From Pseudomonas putida (GTDB lineage: Bacteria; Pseudomonadota; Gammaproteobacteria; Pseudomonadales; Pseudomonadaceae): DNA of 64,000 nucleotides. This document shows, piece by piece, positions 1 through 10,131 of this stretch. Under the pieces are notes generated by a model. That model did not search any database and was not told where the DNA came from. It was given only the letters and a program-made list of their open reading frames with translations. The number at the start of each line of letters is the position of its first letter. The first letter of the stretch is position 1. The position numbers and the translations under genes were made by a program. The DNA is taken from contig NZ_JANHLD010000003.1 in assembly GCF_028682455.1 (NCBI RefSeq), positions 248,001-312,000 on the forward strand, given 5' to 3'.

Positions 1-652
1 CGTGGCCATCGGTCTCGTCGTTGAACAGGCCATCGGGCAGCCAGATGATGGTGTCCACCGCCAGGTGATCACGCAGTACCGCTTCGATCTGCTCGCGGTT
101 CAGGTGCGGGTTGCGGTTGTGGTTGAGCAGGCATTCTTCGGTGGTGATCAGGGTGCCTTCGCCGTCGACATGGATCGAACCGCCTTCCAGTACAAAGCCT
201 TCGGTTTGGTAACGCTGGCAGCGCTCCATTTCCAGGACCTTGCTGGCCAGTTGTTCATCGCGGTTCCACGGCGCGTACAGGCCACCCTCGAAACCACCCC
301 AGGCATTGAAGCCCCAGTCGACGCCGCGCACTTCGCCGCTGTCGTTGATGACGAAGGTCGGCCCGGTGTCACGCACCCAGGCGTCGTCGTTGCTGATTTC
401 CACGACGCGAATGTTCGGTGCGTCCAGGCGGGCGCGGGCGTTGTCGTACTGGGCAGCAGAGACGGCCACGGTGACCGGTTCGAATCGGGCGATGGCCTTG
501 GCCAGGGTCACGTGTGCTGCCTGTACCGGTTTACCGCCCAGGCGCCAGTTGTCCGGGCGCTCCGGCCAGACCATCCATACCTGGGTTTGCGGCGCCCATT
601 CGGCTGGCATGTAGAAGCCGTCGGCGCGTGGGGTGCTGGTCAGGGTTTTCAT
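1..652 (-). CDS. aguA: Agmatine deiminase (3' part outside window)
   Basis: Hydrolyses agmatine to N-carbamoylputrescine and ammonia, the first step of the cytoplasmic arginine-decarboxylase route to putrescine. The window holds the first 217 codons, starting MKTLTSTPRADGFYMPAEW, with the family motifs WVRDTGP and NAWGG. The last complete codon is the His of a TDGH motif, which in this peptidyl-arginine-deiminase-fold family is the catalytic histidine. The catalytic cysteine near the C-terminus is not visible, so completeness cannot be judged. It lies 59 bases downstream of aguB on the same strand, and the two enzymes act consecutively, so they probably form an operon. The family is usually about 370 residues. 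Confidence 0.93.
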   Translation of the reverse strand, partial: MKTLTSTPRADGFYMPAEWAPQTQVWMVWPERPDNWRLGGKPVQAAHVTLAKAIARFEPVTVAVSAAQYDNARARLDAPNIRVVEISNDDAWVRDTGPTFVINDSGEVRGVDWGFNAWGGFEGGLYAPWNRDEQLASKVLEMERCQRYQTEGFVLEGGSIHVDGEGTLITTEECLLNHNRNPHLNREQIEAVLRDHLAVDTIIWLPDGLFNDETDGH

Positions 653-673
653 GAGTCAACCTTTGCAGTGTCC

Positions 674-696
674 GACGCGGGACCAAGGCCCGCGTC
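674..696 (-). other. Stem-loop between aguB and aguA
   Basis: An 8-bp perfect stem, GACGCGGG with CCCGCGTC, closes a 7-base loop in the 59-base gap between the two agu genes. No T-run follows on either strand, so it is not a standard terminator. It could stabilise or cleave the transcript between the genes. Only the fold is seen; the role is unknown. Confidence 0.45.
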
Positions 697-711
697 GAGA
701 TCATTGAATGT

Positions 712-1590
<879 letters not shown>

Positions 1591-1720
1591 GAAAACCTCC
1601 TCGAAGGGTGACTGGGCCGTCTGACCGTAGCAGGCGACCGATGACAGAATGCAGCGTTGTGGGCGCAGTTATATCCGATAAATATCGGCTTTAAAAGCTG
1701 TGTTTAGAAAATAACAGCCA

Positions 1721-1762
1721 CAAAAAAGCCGGTTAACCCGATAACAATCGAATTAACCGGCT
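1721..1762 (-). terminator. Rho-independent terminator of the fusion gene
   Basis: On the minus strand a 10-bp stem (AGCCGGTTAA at 1753-1762, its complement at 1727-1736) encloses a 16-base loop and is followed by TTTTTTG. It starts 13 bases after the stop of the kinase/aminotransferase gene and separates it from aguB. Confidence 0.8.
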
Positions 1763-1774
1763 CTAGATTGAGGG

Positions 1775-4684
1775 TTACAGGTCTTCTGAAAGCACCTTGT
1801 CGATGCTATCGACGAAGAAGTCGACACTGGCGCGGGTGGTGCACATGGGCGGCTTGATCTTGAGGATGTTCAGATAGTCGCCAGTGGGCTGCATGAAGAT
1901 GCCCAGGTCGCGCAAGCGGTTGCACAGCGTGGTGGTTTCTTCAGTCGCCGGCTCCAGGGTGTTGCGGTCGCGCACCAGCTCCAGCCCCAGGTAGAAACCC
2001 GAACCGTGGACGGCACCGGCCAGCGGATGTTTATCGACCAACGCTTGCAGGCGCGCCTTGAAGTGCCGGCCGACATCCCGGGCGTTGTCCCACAGGCCTT
2101 CTTCACCCATGACATCTAGCACCGCCATGCCGATTCGGCAACTGACCGGGCTGCCGCCGGCCGACGAGAAGAAGTAACCTTCGGCTTCCAGCGCCTCGGC
2201 GATCTCGCGCCGGGTGATCACCGCGCCCAGCGGGTGACCGTTGCCCATGCCCTTGGCCATGGTGATGATGTCGGGCACCACGCCCTGCTCCTCGAAGCCC
2301 CAGAAGTACTCGCCGAGGCGGCCATAGCCCACCTGCACCTCATCGGCGATGCACACCCCGCCCGCAGCACGGACCTTGGCATAGGCCTGTTTCAGATAGC
2401 CGGGCGGCAGGGAGATACCGCCCGCATTGCCGTATACCGGCTCACAGATGAAGCCGGCCAGCTGTCGCTGCTCAGCTGCCAGGGCGTCGAGCTTGGCATC
2501 GACATCGGCCAGGTACTCGGTCGCGCTGTCTTCACCACGGTAGGCGCCGCGATAGGTATTCGGGGCAATCACCGGATGTACCCACTCTGGCCGCGTGCTC
2601 AGCGCCTGGGGGTTGTCGGCGATGGAGGTGGAGATCGCATCGGTAGCCACCGACCAGCCATGGTACGCCTCCAGCACGCTGAGCATGTCGCGCCCGCCGC
2701 TGTAGGCCCAGGCCAGGCGGATGGCCAGGTCGTTCGCTTCGGTACCGCTGTTGACCAGGAACACCCGGTCCATGCCCTCGGGTGCCAGTTCCAGCAGGCG
2801 CTCGGAAAACTCGGCAATGGCCGCGTAGTGGAAGCGCGAGTTGGTATTGAGCAAGGACCATTGCCGTGCCGCTTCGCTGACCATGCGTGGATGGCCGTGA
2901 CCCAGCACTGCGACGTTGTTGAGCATGTCGAGGTAGGAGCGGCCCTGCATGTCGATCAAGTAGTTGCGCCAGCCGCGTTCGATATGGGGTGGTTGTTGGT
3001 AGTAGTGCTTCTGCGAGCGGGCGAAGCTGGCATCGCGCCGCTCCAGCAATTGGCGAGCATCCACCAGCGGTTCGGCATCGCAAGCGAAACCCAGCAGCGC
3101 TTGCGGTGACGGGCACAAGGCCTGCCAGGCGGCAGCGCGCGATGGCACGACAAAGGCCGGCGGCTGCAGGCCCGCAACGCGGCACAGCTGCACGATGAGC
3201 AACCCGCGGCTGTGCCCCAGCGACTGCCCGGCACTCACCTGCGTGCCCGGCGCCGGCGCATTGGCCAGCCCCTGCACCCAGAGGCTGCACTGTTCACCTT
3301 GCAGGCAGCCATGCCCCTCTGCCGCCTGCTGCCAGGTGCCCGTCCAGGGGGCTTGCAGGGCAGTGCCCGCCGGCACCTGCAATTCGACGTTCAAAGCGAA
3401 GGTCGCAGGCTCCTGGGGATTGTCGATATGGGTCCGGGAAAGCCGGTACTGGCCATACAACGAGCAGGCCGCGCCCTGCTCGCCTGCCTGCTCGCGCAAC
3501 AGGTTCTGGTCGATACCCGGCTGTTCCCAGTTGCCGGCCTGGAAGTGCGTGCTAAGCACGCCCAGGTCCACTGCGGCCACCGGCTGTCCGTGCAGGCCAG
3601 GCAGCAGCGCTGCGCTGGCGGCGAGGTCCAGGCCTGGCACCTCCTGGCCCGCCACCTGCAGGATCGCGGCTTCCATCAATTCGAGCGGCACACTGGTGGC
3701 CACGTCGAAGATTTCCCATTCGTGGGCCAGGTTATCGCGGCTATAGGTGTTGCCCGGGTCGACACTCAATTGCTGCTCGCTGCTCAGCACCAGTACCGCC
3801 GCGCGTGCCACGATCATCGGCCACAAGGCCTTGAGCTCGGCGTCGGTCAGAGGGTTTAGCGCGTGATAGGCCTGCACCGCCGGCAGGATACGCAGCGGGT
3901 CGCCCTCGGCATGGTGCAGCAGCGCCGCACAAGTCACCGACAGGTCGGCGATGCGCCAGGTGTGCATCAGGTCGCCGAAGTCGATTACCCCTTGCAACTG
4001 CCACTGGCGCTGCGCGTCGCGTTGCCACACGGCATTGTCGTCGGTGATGTCCAGGTGCACCGCCTGCATCGGCAACTGCTCGAGCAAAGGTTGCAGGCGT
4101 TGTTCGGCCCTGCGCGCGGCTTCACGCACCTGGGCCTTGCGTGGCCCCTCGGCGAGTACTGGCAGCAGATGCGCGATCAGCGCCTGGGCATGGCGAGGGT
4201 CCCATTGCAGGGTGCGCTCGAGCCCAGGGTGGCTGAAGTCGGCCAGGGCCTGGTCGATACGGGCGCACAACCGGCCCAGCTCTGCGATCAGCTGCGGCTC
4301 CATGTGCTTGAGGCGGGTGATGGACTGACCTTCGATATAGTCGAGCAGGCGCACGCGCAACGGCTGGCCTTGCAGGTCCAGCGCCAGCAGTTGCTCTCCG
4401 GATGCAGCGGTGATGACCGCCGGAACCGGCAGCCCACGTTCGCGCAGGAAACCCAGGGCCGCATGCTGGGCCTCGAGCTCGGCGACGGCATAAGTGCCAT
4501 GGCAGATTTTCAGCACATAGCGCCCCGTCGGGGCGTCGACGCGAAAGTTCAGATCCTGCTGGCTGCCCAGCGATTGCAACGAACCGCCAAGCCCGTAGCG
4601 CTCCTGCAGTAAAAGCAGGGCCTGCTGCTCGCTGACATCTGGGCAGGGCTGGCTGGAGCGGTGGATCAGGGTACTGAGCGGCAT
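1775..4684 (-). CDS. Kinase / M23-like / class III aminotransferase fusion
   Basis: A 969-residue three-part protein. Residues about 20-330 are an APH-type phosphotransferase (choline kinase fold) with the Brenner motif HLDITDDN and the metal-binding IDFGD. Residues about 370-520 resemble an M23/LytM-like beta domain, with no clear zinc ligands, so peptidase activity is doubtful. Residues about 550-969 are a class III PLP enzyme with the Schiff-base lysine K811 in MAKGMGNGHP and the ADEVQVGYGR motif. The pairing resembles the separate eukaryotic pair of hydroxylysine kinase and its phospho-lyase, so phosphorylation followed by elimination of a hydroxylated amine is a reasonable inference. The substrate is unknown. 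It has its own terminator and lies beside the agmatine genes; a link to polyamine catabolism is only positional. Confidence 0.85.
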   Translation of the reverse strand: MPLSTLIHRSSQPCPDVSEQQALLLLQERYGLGGSLQSLGSQQDLNFRVDAPTGRYVLKICHGTYAVAELEAQHAALGFLRERGLPVPAVITAASGEQLLALDLQGQPLRVRLLDYIEGQSITRLKHMEPQLIAELGRLCARIDQALADFSHPGLERTLQWDPRHAQALIAHLLPVLAEGPRKAQVREAARRAEQRLQPLLEQLPMQAVHLDITDDNAVWQRDAQRQWQLQGVIDFGDLMHTWRIADLSVTCAALLHHAEGDPLRILPAVQAYHALNPLTDAELKALWPMIVARAAVLVLSSEQQLSVDPGNTYSRDNLAHEWEIFDVATSVPLELMEAAILQVAGQEVPGLDLAASAALLPGLHGQPVAAVDLGVLSTHFQAGNWEQPGIDQNLLREQAGEQGAACSLYGQYRLSRTHIDNPQEPATFALNVELQVPAGTALQAPWTGTWQQAAEGHGCLQGEQCSLWVQGLANAPAPGTQVSAGQSLGHSRGLLIVQLCRVAGLQPPAFVVPSRAAAWQALCPSPQALLGFACDAEPLVDARQLLERRDASFARSQKHYYQQPPHIERGWRNYLIDMQGRSYLDMLNNVAVLGHGHPRMVSEAARQWSLLNTNSRFHYAAIAEFSERLLELAPEGMDRVFLVNSGTEANDLAIRLAWAYSGGRDMLSVLEAYHGWSVATDAISTSIADNPQALSTRPEWVHPVIAPNTYRGAYRGEDSATEYLADVDAKLDALAAEQRQLAGFICEPVYGNAGGISLPPGYLKQAYAKVRAAGGVCIADEVQVGYGRLGEYFWGFEEQGVVPDIITMAKGMGNGHPLGAVITRREIAEALEAEGYFFSSAGGSPVSCRIGMAVLDVMGEEGLWDNARDVGRHFKARLQALVDKHPLAGAVHGSGFYLGLELVRDRNTLEPATEETTTLCNRLRDLGIFMQPTGDYLNILKIKPPMCTTRASVDFFVDSIDKVLSEDL

Positions 4685-4767
4685 GACGGGACCTCGTTTT
4701 TTTTGCTGCTTATATCGCCACTGCTTCCGTCGATAAGCAAGTACGGCACGAAAAAAGCGATGGATGC

Positions 4768-4848
4768 AGGAGCCGGCCTGCCCGGCGATGCAGCCAGTGA
4801 AGGTTGCAGCCGCTTTACGGCGGGTCGCGGGGCAAGGCCCGCTCCTAC
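4768..4848. repeat. REP element pair
   Basis: Two inverted copies of the pseudomonad REP core, a degenerate one (4768-4790) and a good one (4825-4848, TCGCGGGGCAAGGCCCGC). They lie between the divergent fusion gene and rfbB. The rest of this 237-base gap (4685-4921) shows no gene; the rfbB promoter is presumably between the REP and 4906. Confidence 0.8.
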
Positions 4849-4921
4849 TTGTGTGTTGAGCAAGACACCGACAAGCTAGTCTTCAACAGATCACCGTCAG
4901 CAACGCGAAAGGTCCTTGAAC

Positions 4922-6004
4922 ATGCGTATTCTCATTACCGGCGGCGCCGGTTTCATCGGTTCAGCCCTGATTCGCCACCTGATCGACACCACCGAACATG
5001 AAGTGCTGAACCTCGACAAACTGACCTACGCCGGCAACCTGGAATCCTTGTCCAGCATCGCCACCAATACCCGCTACGAGTTCGTCCAGGCCGACATCGG
5101 CGACTCGGCAACGGTGAGCGCGGTGCTGCAGCGCTTTGAACCCGACGCGATCATGCACCTGGCGGCCGAGTCCCATGTGGATCGCTCGATCGACGGCCCG
5201 GCGCCGTTCATCCAGACCAACATCGTCGGGACCTACGCCTTGCTCGAGGCCACCCGCGCCTACTGGCAAGCGCTGCCTGACGCGGCGCGCAGCAGCTTTC
5301 GTTTCCACCAGGTTTCCACCGATGAAGTGTACGGTGACCTGAGCGACACCGATGCGCTGTTCAGCGAAACCACCGCCTACGCGCCCAGCTCGCCCTACTC
5401 GGCAAGCAAGGCGGCAGCCGACCACCTGGTACGCGCCTGGCATCGCACCTACGGGCTGCCGGTGGTCATCAGCAATTGCTCGAACAACTACGGGCCGTTC
5501 CAGTTCCCGGAAAAGCTGATCCCGCTGACGCTCCTCAACGCCCTTGCGGGCAAACCATTGCCGGTCTATGGCAATGGCCTGCAGGTGCGCGACTGGCTCT
5601 TGGTCGATGACCATGCCCGTGCGCTGCTCAAGGTGGTGACCGAAGGCGAGATCGGCCAGACCTACAACATCGGCGGCCATAACCAGCAGAAGAACATCGA
5701 TGTGGTGCGCAGCATCTGCGCCCTGCTCGAAGAACTCGCACCACAGCGACCGACAGGCGTGGCGAACTACGCCGACCTGATCACCTTCGTCGACGATCGC
5801 CCCGGCCACGACCTGCGCTACGCCATCGACGCCGGCAAGATCGAGCGCGAACTGGGTTGGATGCCGGACGAAACCTTCAGCACCGGCCTGCGCAAGACCG
5901 TGCAGTGGTACCTGGAGAACCTGGAGTGGTGCCAGCGGGTCCAGGACGGCAGCTATCAAGGCCAGCGCCTGGGCAATAGTGACTTCAAGGATCTGATTGC
6001 ATGA
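4922..6004 (+). CDS. rfbB: dTDP-glucose 4,6-dehydratase
   Basis: Converts dTDP-glucose to dTDP-4-keto-6-deoxyglucose, step two of dTDP-L-rhamnose synthesis for surface polysaccharides (and rhamnolipid-type glycosides in some pseudomonads). The 360-residue short-chain dehydrogenase has the NAD-binding GGAGFIG at the N-terminus, the STDEVYGD segment and the active-site YSASK. ATG at 4922 is chosen over the TTG at 4916 because GAAAGG (4907-4912) lies 9 bases before it. It is first in an operon in which every junction is a 4-base ATGA overlap: rfbB, rfbA, rfbC, rfbD. The order B-A-C-D differs from the B-D-A-C order I recall for P. aeruginosa. Confidence 0.97.
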   Translation: MRILITGGAGFIGSALIRHLIDTTEHEVLNLDKLTYAGNLESLSSIATNTRYEFVQADIGDSATVSAVLQRFEPDAIMHLAAESHVDRSIDGPAPFIQTNIVGTYALLEATRAYWQALPDAARSSFRFHQVSTDEVYGDLSDTDALFSETTAYAPSSPYSASKAAADHLVRAWHRTYGLPVVISNCSNNYGPFQFPEKLIPLTLLNALAGKPLPVYGNGLQVRDWLLVDDHARALLKVVTEGEIGQTYNIGGHNQQKNIDVVRSICALLEELAPQRPTGVANYADLITFVDDRPGHDLRYAIDAGKIERELGWMPDETFSTGLRKTVQWYLENLEWCQRVQDGSYQGQRLGNSDFKDLIA

Positions 6005-6876
6005 CCAAGGGCATAGTCCTGGCGGGGGGCGCCGGTACCCGGCTGCACCCCATCACCCTGGGCGTCTCCAAGCAACTCCTGCCGATATACGACAAGCCGA
6101 TGATCTACTACCCGATCTCGGTGCTGATGCTCGCTGGCATTCGTGAAATCCTGCTGATTTCGACCCCTCAGGATTTGCCCCAGTACCGCCAGCTGTTCGG
6201 TGATGGCAGCGCGTTCGGCATCCAGCTCAGCTATGCCGAACAACCTTCTCCCGACGGTTTGGCCCAGGCCTTTCTGATCGGCGAACAGTTCATAGCGGAC
6301 GACTCGGTGTGCCTGATTCTGGGTGACAATATTTTCTATGGCCAGGGCTTCGGCGAGCAGTTGCAGCGGGCCATCGACCAGCCCGGCGGCGCCACCGTGT
6401 TCGGCTACCGGGTCAAGGATCCGGAGCGCTTTGGCGTGGTCGAGTTCGATGCCCAGGGCCGGGCTTTGTCCATCGAAGAGAAGCCGCTGCAGCCGCGATC
6501 CAGTTACGCCGTCACCGGGCTGTACTTCTATGACAACGACGTGATCGAAATCGCCAAAGGCATCAAGCCCTCGGCCCGCGGCGAGCTGGAAATCACCGAC
6601 GTCACCAATGCCTATCTGCAACGTGGCGACCTGCGGGTGGAGCGTTTTGGCCGAGGCTTCGCCTGGCTGGACACCGGTACCCATGACAGCCTGCTCGAAG
6701 CCTCGCAGTACGTGCAGGCCATCGAGCATCGCCAGGGCCTGAAGGTCGCGTGCCTTGAAGAAATCGCCTACCAGCAAGGCTGGATCGATCGCGATCAACT
6801 GCTGGAGCGCGCCAGGATCTTCGGCAAGATCGGCTACGGCCAATATCTCTACCGCCTGGCTGATGAGCAACCATGA
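6001..6876 (+). CDS. rfbA: Glucose-1-phosphate thymidylyltransferase
   Basis: Makes dTDP-glucose from dTTP and glucose-1-phosphate, the first and feedback-regulated step of dTDP-rhamnose synthesis. The 291-residue protein carries the nucleotidyltransferase signature LAGGAGTRLHPIT at residues 7-19, followed by KQLLPIYDKPM, and LILGDNIFYG as the metal-binding region. The length is typical. The ATGA overlap with rfbB indicates translational coupling. Confidence 0.97.
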   Translation: MTKGIVLAGGAGTRLHPITLGVSKQLLPIYDKPMIYYPISVLMLAGIREILLISTPQDLPQYRQLFGDGSAFGIQLSYAEQPSPDGLAQAFLIGEQFIADDSVCLILGDNIFYGQGFGEQLQRAIDQPGGATVFGYRVKDPERFGVVEFDAQGRALSIEEKPLQPRSSYAVTGLYFYDNDVIEIAKGIKPSARGELEITDVTNAYLQRGDLRVERFGRGFAWLDTGTHDSLLEASQYVQAIEHRQGLKVACLEEIAYQQGWIDRDQLLERARIFGKIGYGQYLYRLADEQP

Positions 6877-7418
6877 ACGTCATCCCTACCGCCTTGCCTG
6901 GCGTGCTGATTCTCGAACCCAAGGTGTTCGGCGACGCCCGCGGCTTTTTCTACGAAAGCTTCAATGCGCGCACCTTCGAGCAGCACACCGGCGTGGCTAC
7001 GCAGTTTGTGCAAGACAACCACTCCGCCTCGGGTCGCGGTGTGCTGCGCGGCCTGCACTATCAACTGGAAAACACCCAGGGCAAGCTGGTTCGAGTAACC
7101 CGTGGCGAGGTGCTGGATGTAGCCGTGGACATTCGCCGCAGCTCGCCCTGCTTTGGCCAGTGGGTAGCCGTGCGCCTATCGGCAGACAACTACCGCCAGC
7201 TCTGGGTACCCGAAGGCTTCGCCCACGGCTTTGCGGTGCTGAGCGAAAGCGCCGAGTTCCTGTACAAGACCACCGACTACTACAACCCGAGTGCCGAGCG
7301 CTGCATCCGCTGGGATGACCCGGACCTGGCCATCGACTGGCAGCTCGACGGCCCGCCGCAGCTTTCCGCCAAGGACCAGGCCGGTCAGTGGTTGAAGGAC
7401 GCGGAGCTGTTTCCATGA
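6873..7418 (+). CDS. rfbC: dTDP-4-dehydrorhamnose 3,5-epimerase
   Basis: Epimerises C3 and C5 of dTDP-4-keto-6-deoxyglucose to the L-lyxo form, step three of the pathway. A 181-residue cupin with the diagnostic GVLRGLHYQ (catalytic His) and WVPEGFAHGF motifs. It overlaps rfbA by four bases and rfbD by four bases, so all four enzymes should be made together. Confidence 0.97.
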   Translation: MNVIPTALPGVLILEPKVFGDARGFFYESFNARTFEQHTGVATQFVQDNHSASGRGVLRGLHYQLENTQGKLVRVTRGEVLDVAVDIRRSSPCFGQWVAVRLSADNYRQLWVPEGFAHGFAVLSESAEFLYKTTDYYNPSAERCIRWDDPDLAIDWQLDGPPQLSAKDQAGQWLKDAELFP

Positions 7419-8281
7419 GCCTGAACATCCTCATCATCGGCCAGCACGGCCAGGTATCCCAGGCCCTGCAACAGCGCTTGCACGACTTTGGCCCGCTGCA
7501 GGTGCTGGGCCGCGACCAACTGGACCTGGCCCGGCCCAGCAGTCTTCTTGCCCCCTTGCAGCGGCTCAGGCCGGAGCTGATCATCAACGCCGCCGCCTAC
7601 ACCGCCGTGGACCAGGCCGAAAGCGAACCTGAGCTGGCGTTCGCGATCAATGCCCAGTCGCCTGGCGTGTTGGCCGAGGAGGCGGCGCGCCTTGGCATTC
7701 CGTTGATCCACTACTCCACCGACTACGTGTTCGACGGCAACAAAGCCACGCCCTACACCGAAGACGATCTGCCACACCCGTTGAACGTCTATGGCCGCAG
7801 CAAGCTGGCCGGCGAACAGGCGATCAAGGCCGCCGCGGGCCAACACCTGATCGTGCGCACGAGCTGGGTGTACTCGCTCCACGGCCGTAACTTCTTGTTG
7901 ACCCTGCAACGCCTGCTGCAGGAAAAGCCACAACTGCGCATCGTCGCCGACCAGATCGGCGCCCCCACCTGGGCCGACACCATCGCCCAGAGTACCCGTG
8001 CCCTGATCGAACGCTGGCAAGCAGGTAAGGCCGGCCCCTGGGGTACCTACCACCTGACGGCCCAGGGCGAAACCTCCTGGTTCGGCTTCGCCCAGGCCAT
8101 TGCCGAGCATCTGCGGGCGCAGGGGCTACCCTGCGCCGAGTTGCTGCCGATTCCCTCCAGCGACTATCCGACGGCGGCCAGCCGGCCACTGAATTCACGG
8201 CTCGATTGCAGTCGCCTGCAGCGTGAGTGGCAAGTCAGCCAGCCTCATTGGCAGCAGGCGCTGATCGACTGCCTGAAGTAG
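7415..8281 (+). CDS. rfbD: dTDP-4-dehydrorhamnose reductase
   Basis: NAD(P)H-dependent last step giving dTDP-L-rhamnose. A 288-residue SDR-type protein with the modified nucleotide-binding loop GQHGQVSQ, the segments NAAAYTAVDQAE and STDYVFDG, and the active-site YGRSK. The start ATG at 7415 (MSLNILIIGQHG) is chosen because it forms the ATGA overlap with the rfbC stop; upstream in-frame GTG starts would run deep into rfbC. Confidence 0.96.
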   Translation: MSLNILIIGQHGQVSQALQQRLHDFGPLQVLGRDQLDLARPSSLLAPLQRLRPELIINAAAYTAVDQAESEPELAFAINAQSPGVLAEEAARLGIPLIHYSTDYVFDGNKATPYTEDDLPHPLNVYGRSKLAGEQAIKAAAGQHLIVRTSWVYSLHGRNFLLTLQRLLQEKPQLRIVADQIGAPTWADTIAQSTRALIERWQAGKAGPWGTYHLTAQGETSWFGFAQAIAEHLRAQGLPCAELLPIPSSDYPTAASRPLNSRLDCSRLQREWQVSQPHWQQALIDCLK

Positions 8282-8287
8282 CGCATA

Positions 8288-8311
8288 ATGCGCCAGATCA
8301 CCCTGGCGCAT
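8288..8311 (+). other. Stem-loop just upstream of dctB
   Basis: A perfect 9-bp stem, ATGCGCCAG with CTGGCGCAT, around a 6-base loop fills most of the 35-base gap between the rfbD stop and the dctB start. It ends 5 bases before the dctB ATG and takes the place where a ribosome site would be; none is visible. It may act as a weak terminator or limit dctB translation. The fold is seen; the function is inference. Confidence 0.5.
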
Positions 8312-8316
8312 TTGCG

Positions 8317-10131
8317 ATGACCATGACTCCACCTCCTCCCCGCCGCCCTCGCTGGCGCAGCCTGGCCCTGTTGGCAATTTGCCTGGCTCCGTTGCTCTGG
8401 CCCCTGCAACACCTTGCCGAACGCTACTACCAGGAAGAACTGGCCAGCCAGAATCGCCAGACCCTCGACCTGTACGTGGCCAACCTGCTGGGCACCCTGC
8501 ACCGCTATGAAACCCTGCCGCAGATCCTCGGCGACCTGCCGGCCCTGCGGGCGGTGCTGGCCGACCCGCTGCGGCTCGAAACCCTGACCAACGCCAACCG
8601 CCTGCTCAAGGACATCACCACCCAGACCGGTGCCGAAGTCATGTACCTGCTGGACACCAACGGCAACACCCTGGCGGCCTCCAACTGGGACAAGCGCGAC
8701 AGCTTCATCGCCCGCAACTTCACTTTCCGGCCTTACTACAGCGAAGCCATTGCCGGACGCCTGGGGCGCTTCTTCGGCCAGGGTACGACCTCCGCCAAGC
8801 GCGGCTACTACTTTGCCGCTGCAGTACGCGACGGTGAGAAAATCATCGGTGCGCTGGTGGTCAAGGTCGACCTGGACCACACCGAAAACCTGTGGGGCAA
8901 GACGCCAGAACAACTGCTGGTGACCGACCACAACGGCGTGGTCATTCTCACCTCGCGCCCGGACTGGCGTTTTCGTGCCACCCGGCCACTGACCGATGCC
9001 GAACGTGAAGCCATCGTCGCCATCAAGCCTTACCCGACCCAGGCGCCGCAGCCGCTCAACCTCGACAAGGCGGCCTGGCTGATCCAGACCGAAGCCATCG
9101 AAGAAACCGGTTGGCAAGCGAGCATCCTGGCGCCCCGGGCAATCGTCGACCGCTCGGTGAGTACGGTGCTGGCCATTGGTGCCGCAGCCCTGCTGGTACT
9201 GATGTTGCTGCTGGGCCTGATGATGCAGCGCCGACGCCATTACATGGACCGCATCGACTTCGAGGCCCACGGGCGTCATGAACTGGAAAAGCGTGTCATC
9301 GAACGTACCGCCGACCTCGAGGGCCTCAACAGCCGCCTGAAAAACGAGGTACTGGAACGCGAGCAAGCCCAACAGGAACTGGTACGGGCCCAGGATGAAC
9401 TGGTCCAGGCTGGCAAGTTGTCGGTGCTGGGGACCATGTCGGCAAGCATCAGCCACGAGCTCAACCAGCCGTTGGCGGCCATCCGCAGCTATGCAGAAAA
9501 CGCCGAGATCCTCCTCGATCACCAGCGCACCGACGATGCCCGCAGCAACCTCAAGCTGATCAGCGAGCTGACCGGACGCATGGCCTCGATCATCGCCCAC
9601 CTGCGCGCCTTTGCCCGCCGCGACCGCCATGCACCCGAGAGCGTGGCGTTGCAACCGGCGCTGGACGACGCCCTGGCCCTGCTGGCCAAGCGTCGCCGGG
9701 CCATGGCCGTGGAGCTGGTACGCGACCTGCCCGACGCCACCCTGTGGGTCCAGGCCGGTGAAACCCGCCTGCGCCAGGTGCTGGGCAACCTGCTGGCCAA
9801 CGCCCTGGATGCGCTGACCGAAAAGGCCAACCCGCGCAAACTCTGGCTAAGTGCCGAACAACGCGACGGCAACGTCTACCTGTACATTCGCGACAACGGC
9901 CCGGGCTTCTCCAGTGAAGCCCTGGCCCGCGCCCGCGAGCCGTTCTTCACCACCAAGACACGTACCCAGGGCCTTGGCCTGGGCCTGGCGATCTGCGATA
10001 CCTTGATGCGGGCGCTGGGCGGCGAACTTGTGCTCGGCAACCACCCCGAAGGTGGCGCCCTGCTTACCCTGCAACTGCGCGTGGCCAAGCCTGGCGCCAA
10101 TCTGCAACCCTCGGAGGACCCATCGGCATGA
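8317..10131 (+). CDS. dctB: C4-dicarboxylate-type sensor histidine kinase
   Basis: Membrane sensor kinase of the DctB family, which senses succinate, fumarate and malate in the periplasm and phosphorylates DctD. The 604-residue protein has a membrane segment at about residues 15-33, a large periplasmic Cache-type region to about 285, a second membrane segment (LAIGAAALLVLMLLLGLMMQ), a coiled-coil linker, the phospho-acceptor H380 in SISHELNQPL, and the ATPase boxes NLLANALDAL, DNGPGF and GLGLGLAIC. The start could be 8317 or 8323; the hairpin blocks a clear ribosome site. It overlaps dctD by 4 bases. The ligand is assigned by family only. I recall the same rml-dctBD neighbourhood in P. aeruginosa, but no dctPQM or dctA transporter follows here. 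Confidence 0.88.
   Translation: MTMTPPPPRRPRWRSLALLAICLAPLLWPLQHLAERYYQEELASQNRQTLDLYVANLLGTLHRYETLPQILGDLPALRAVLADPLRLETLTNANRLLKDITTQTGAEVMYLLDTNGNTLAASNWDKRDSFIARNFTFRPYYSEAIAGRLGRFFGQGTTSAKRGYYFAAAVRDGEKIIGALVVKVDLDHTENLWGKTPEQLLVTDHNGVVILTSRPDWRFRATRPLTDAEREAIVAIKPYPTQAPQPLNLDKAAWLIQTEAIEETGWQASILAPRAIVDRSVSTVLAIGAAALLVLMLLLGLMMQRRRHYMDRIDFEAHGRHELEKRVIERTADLEGLNSRLKNEVLEREQAQQELVRAQDELVQAGKLSVLGTMSASISHELNQPLAAIRSYAENAEILLDHQRTDDARSNLKLISELTGRMASIIAHLRAFARRDRHAPESVALQPALDDALALLAKRRRAMAVELVRDLPDATLWVQAGETRLRQVLGNLLANALDALTEKANPRKLWLSAEQRDGNVYLYIRDNGPGFSSEALARAREPFFTTKTRTQGLGLGLAICDTLMRALGGELVLGNHPEGGALLTLQLRVAKPGANLQPSEDPSA

Noticed and set aside
3360..3700. Active M23 peptidase in the middle of the fusion protein
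   Set aside because: The expected HxxxD and HxH zinc-ligand pattern was not seen, so only a degenerate fold is suggested.
3212..3859. 215-codon plus-strand frame within the fusion gene
   Set aside because: Antisense shadow of the M23-like and kinase regions.
4856..4882. TTGAGC and TAGTCT as the rfbB promoter
   Set aside because: The spacer is only 15 bases and both hexamers are poor matches.
8245..9654. 469-codon frame on the minus strand
   Set aside because: Antisense to dctB; no recognisable domain and composition typical of shadow frames.
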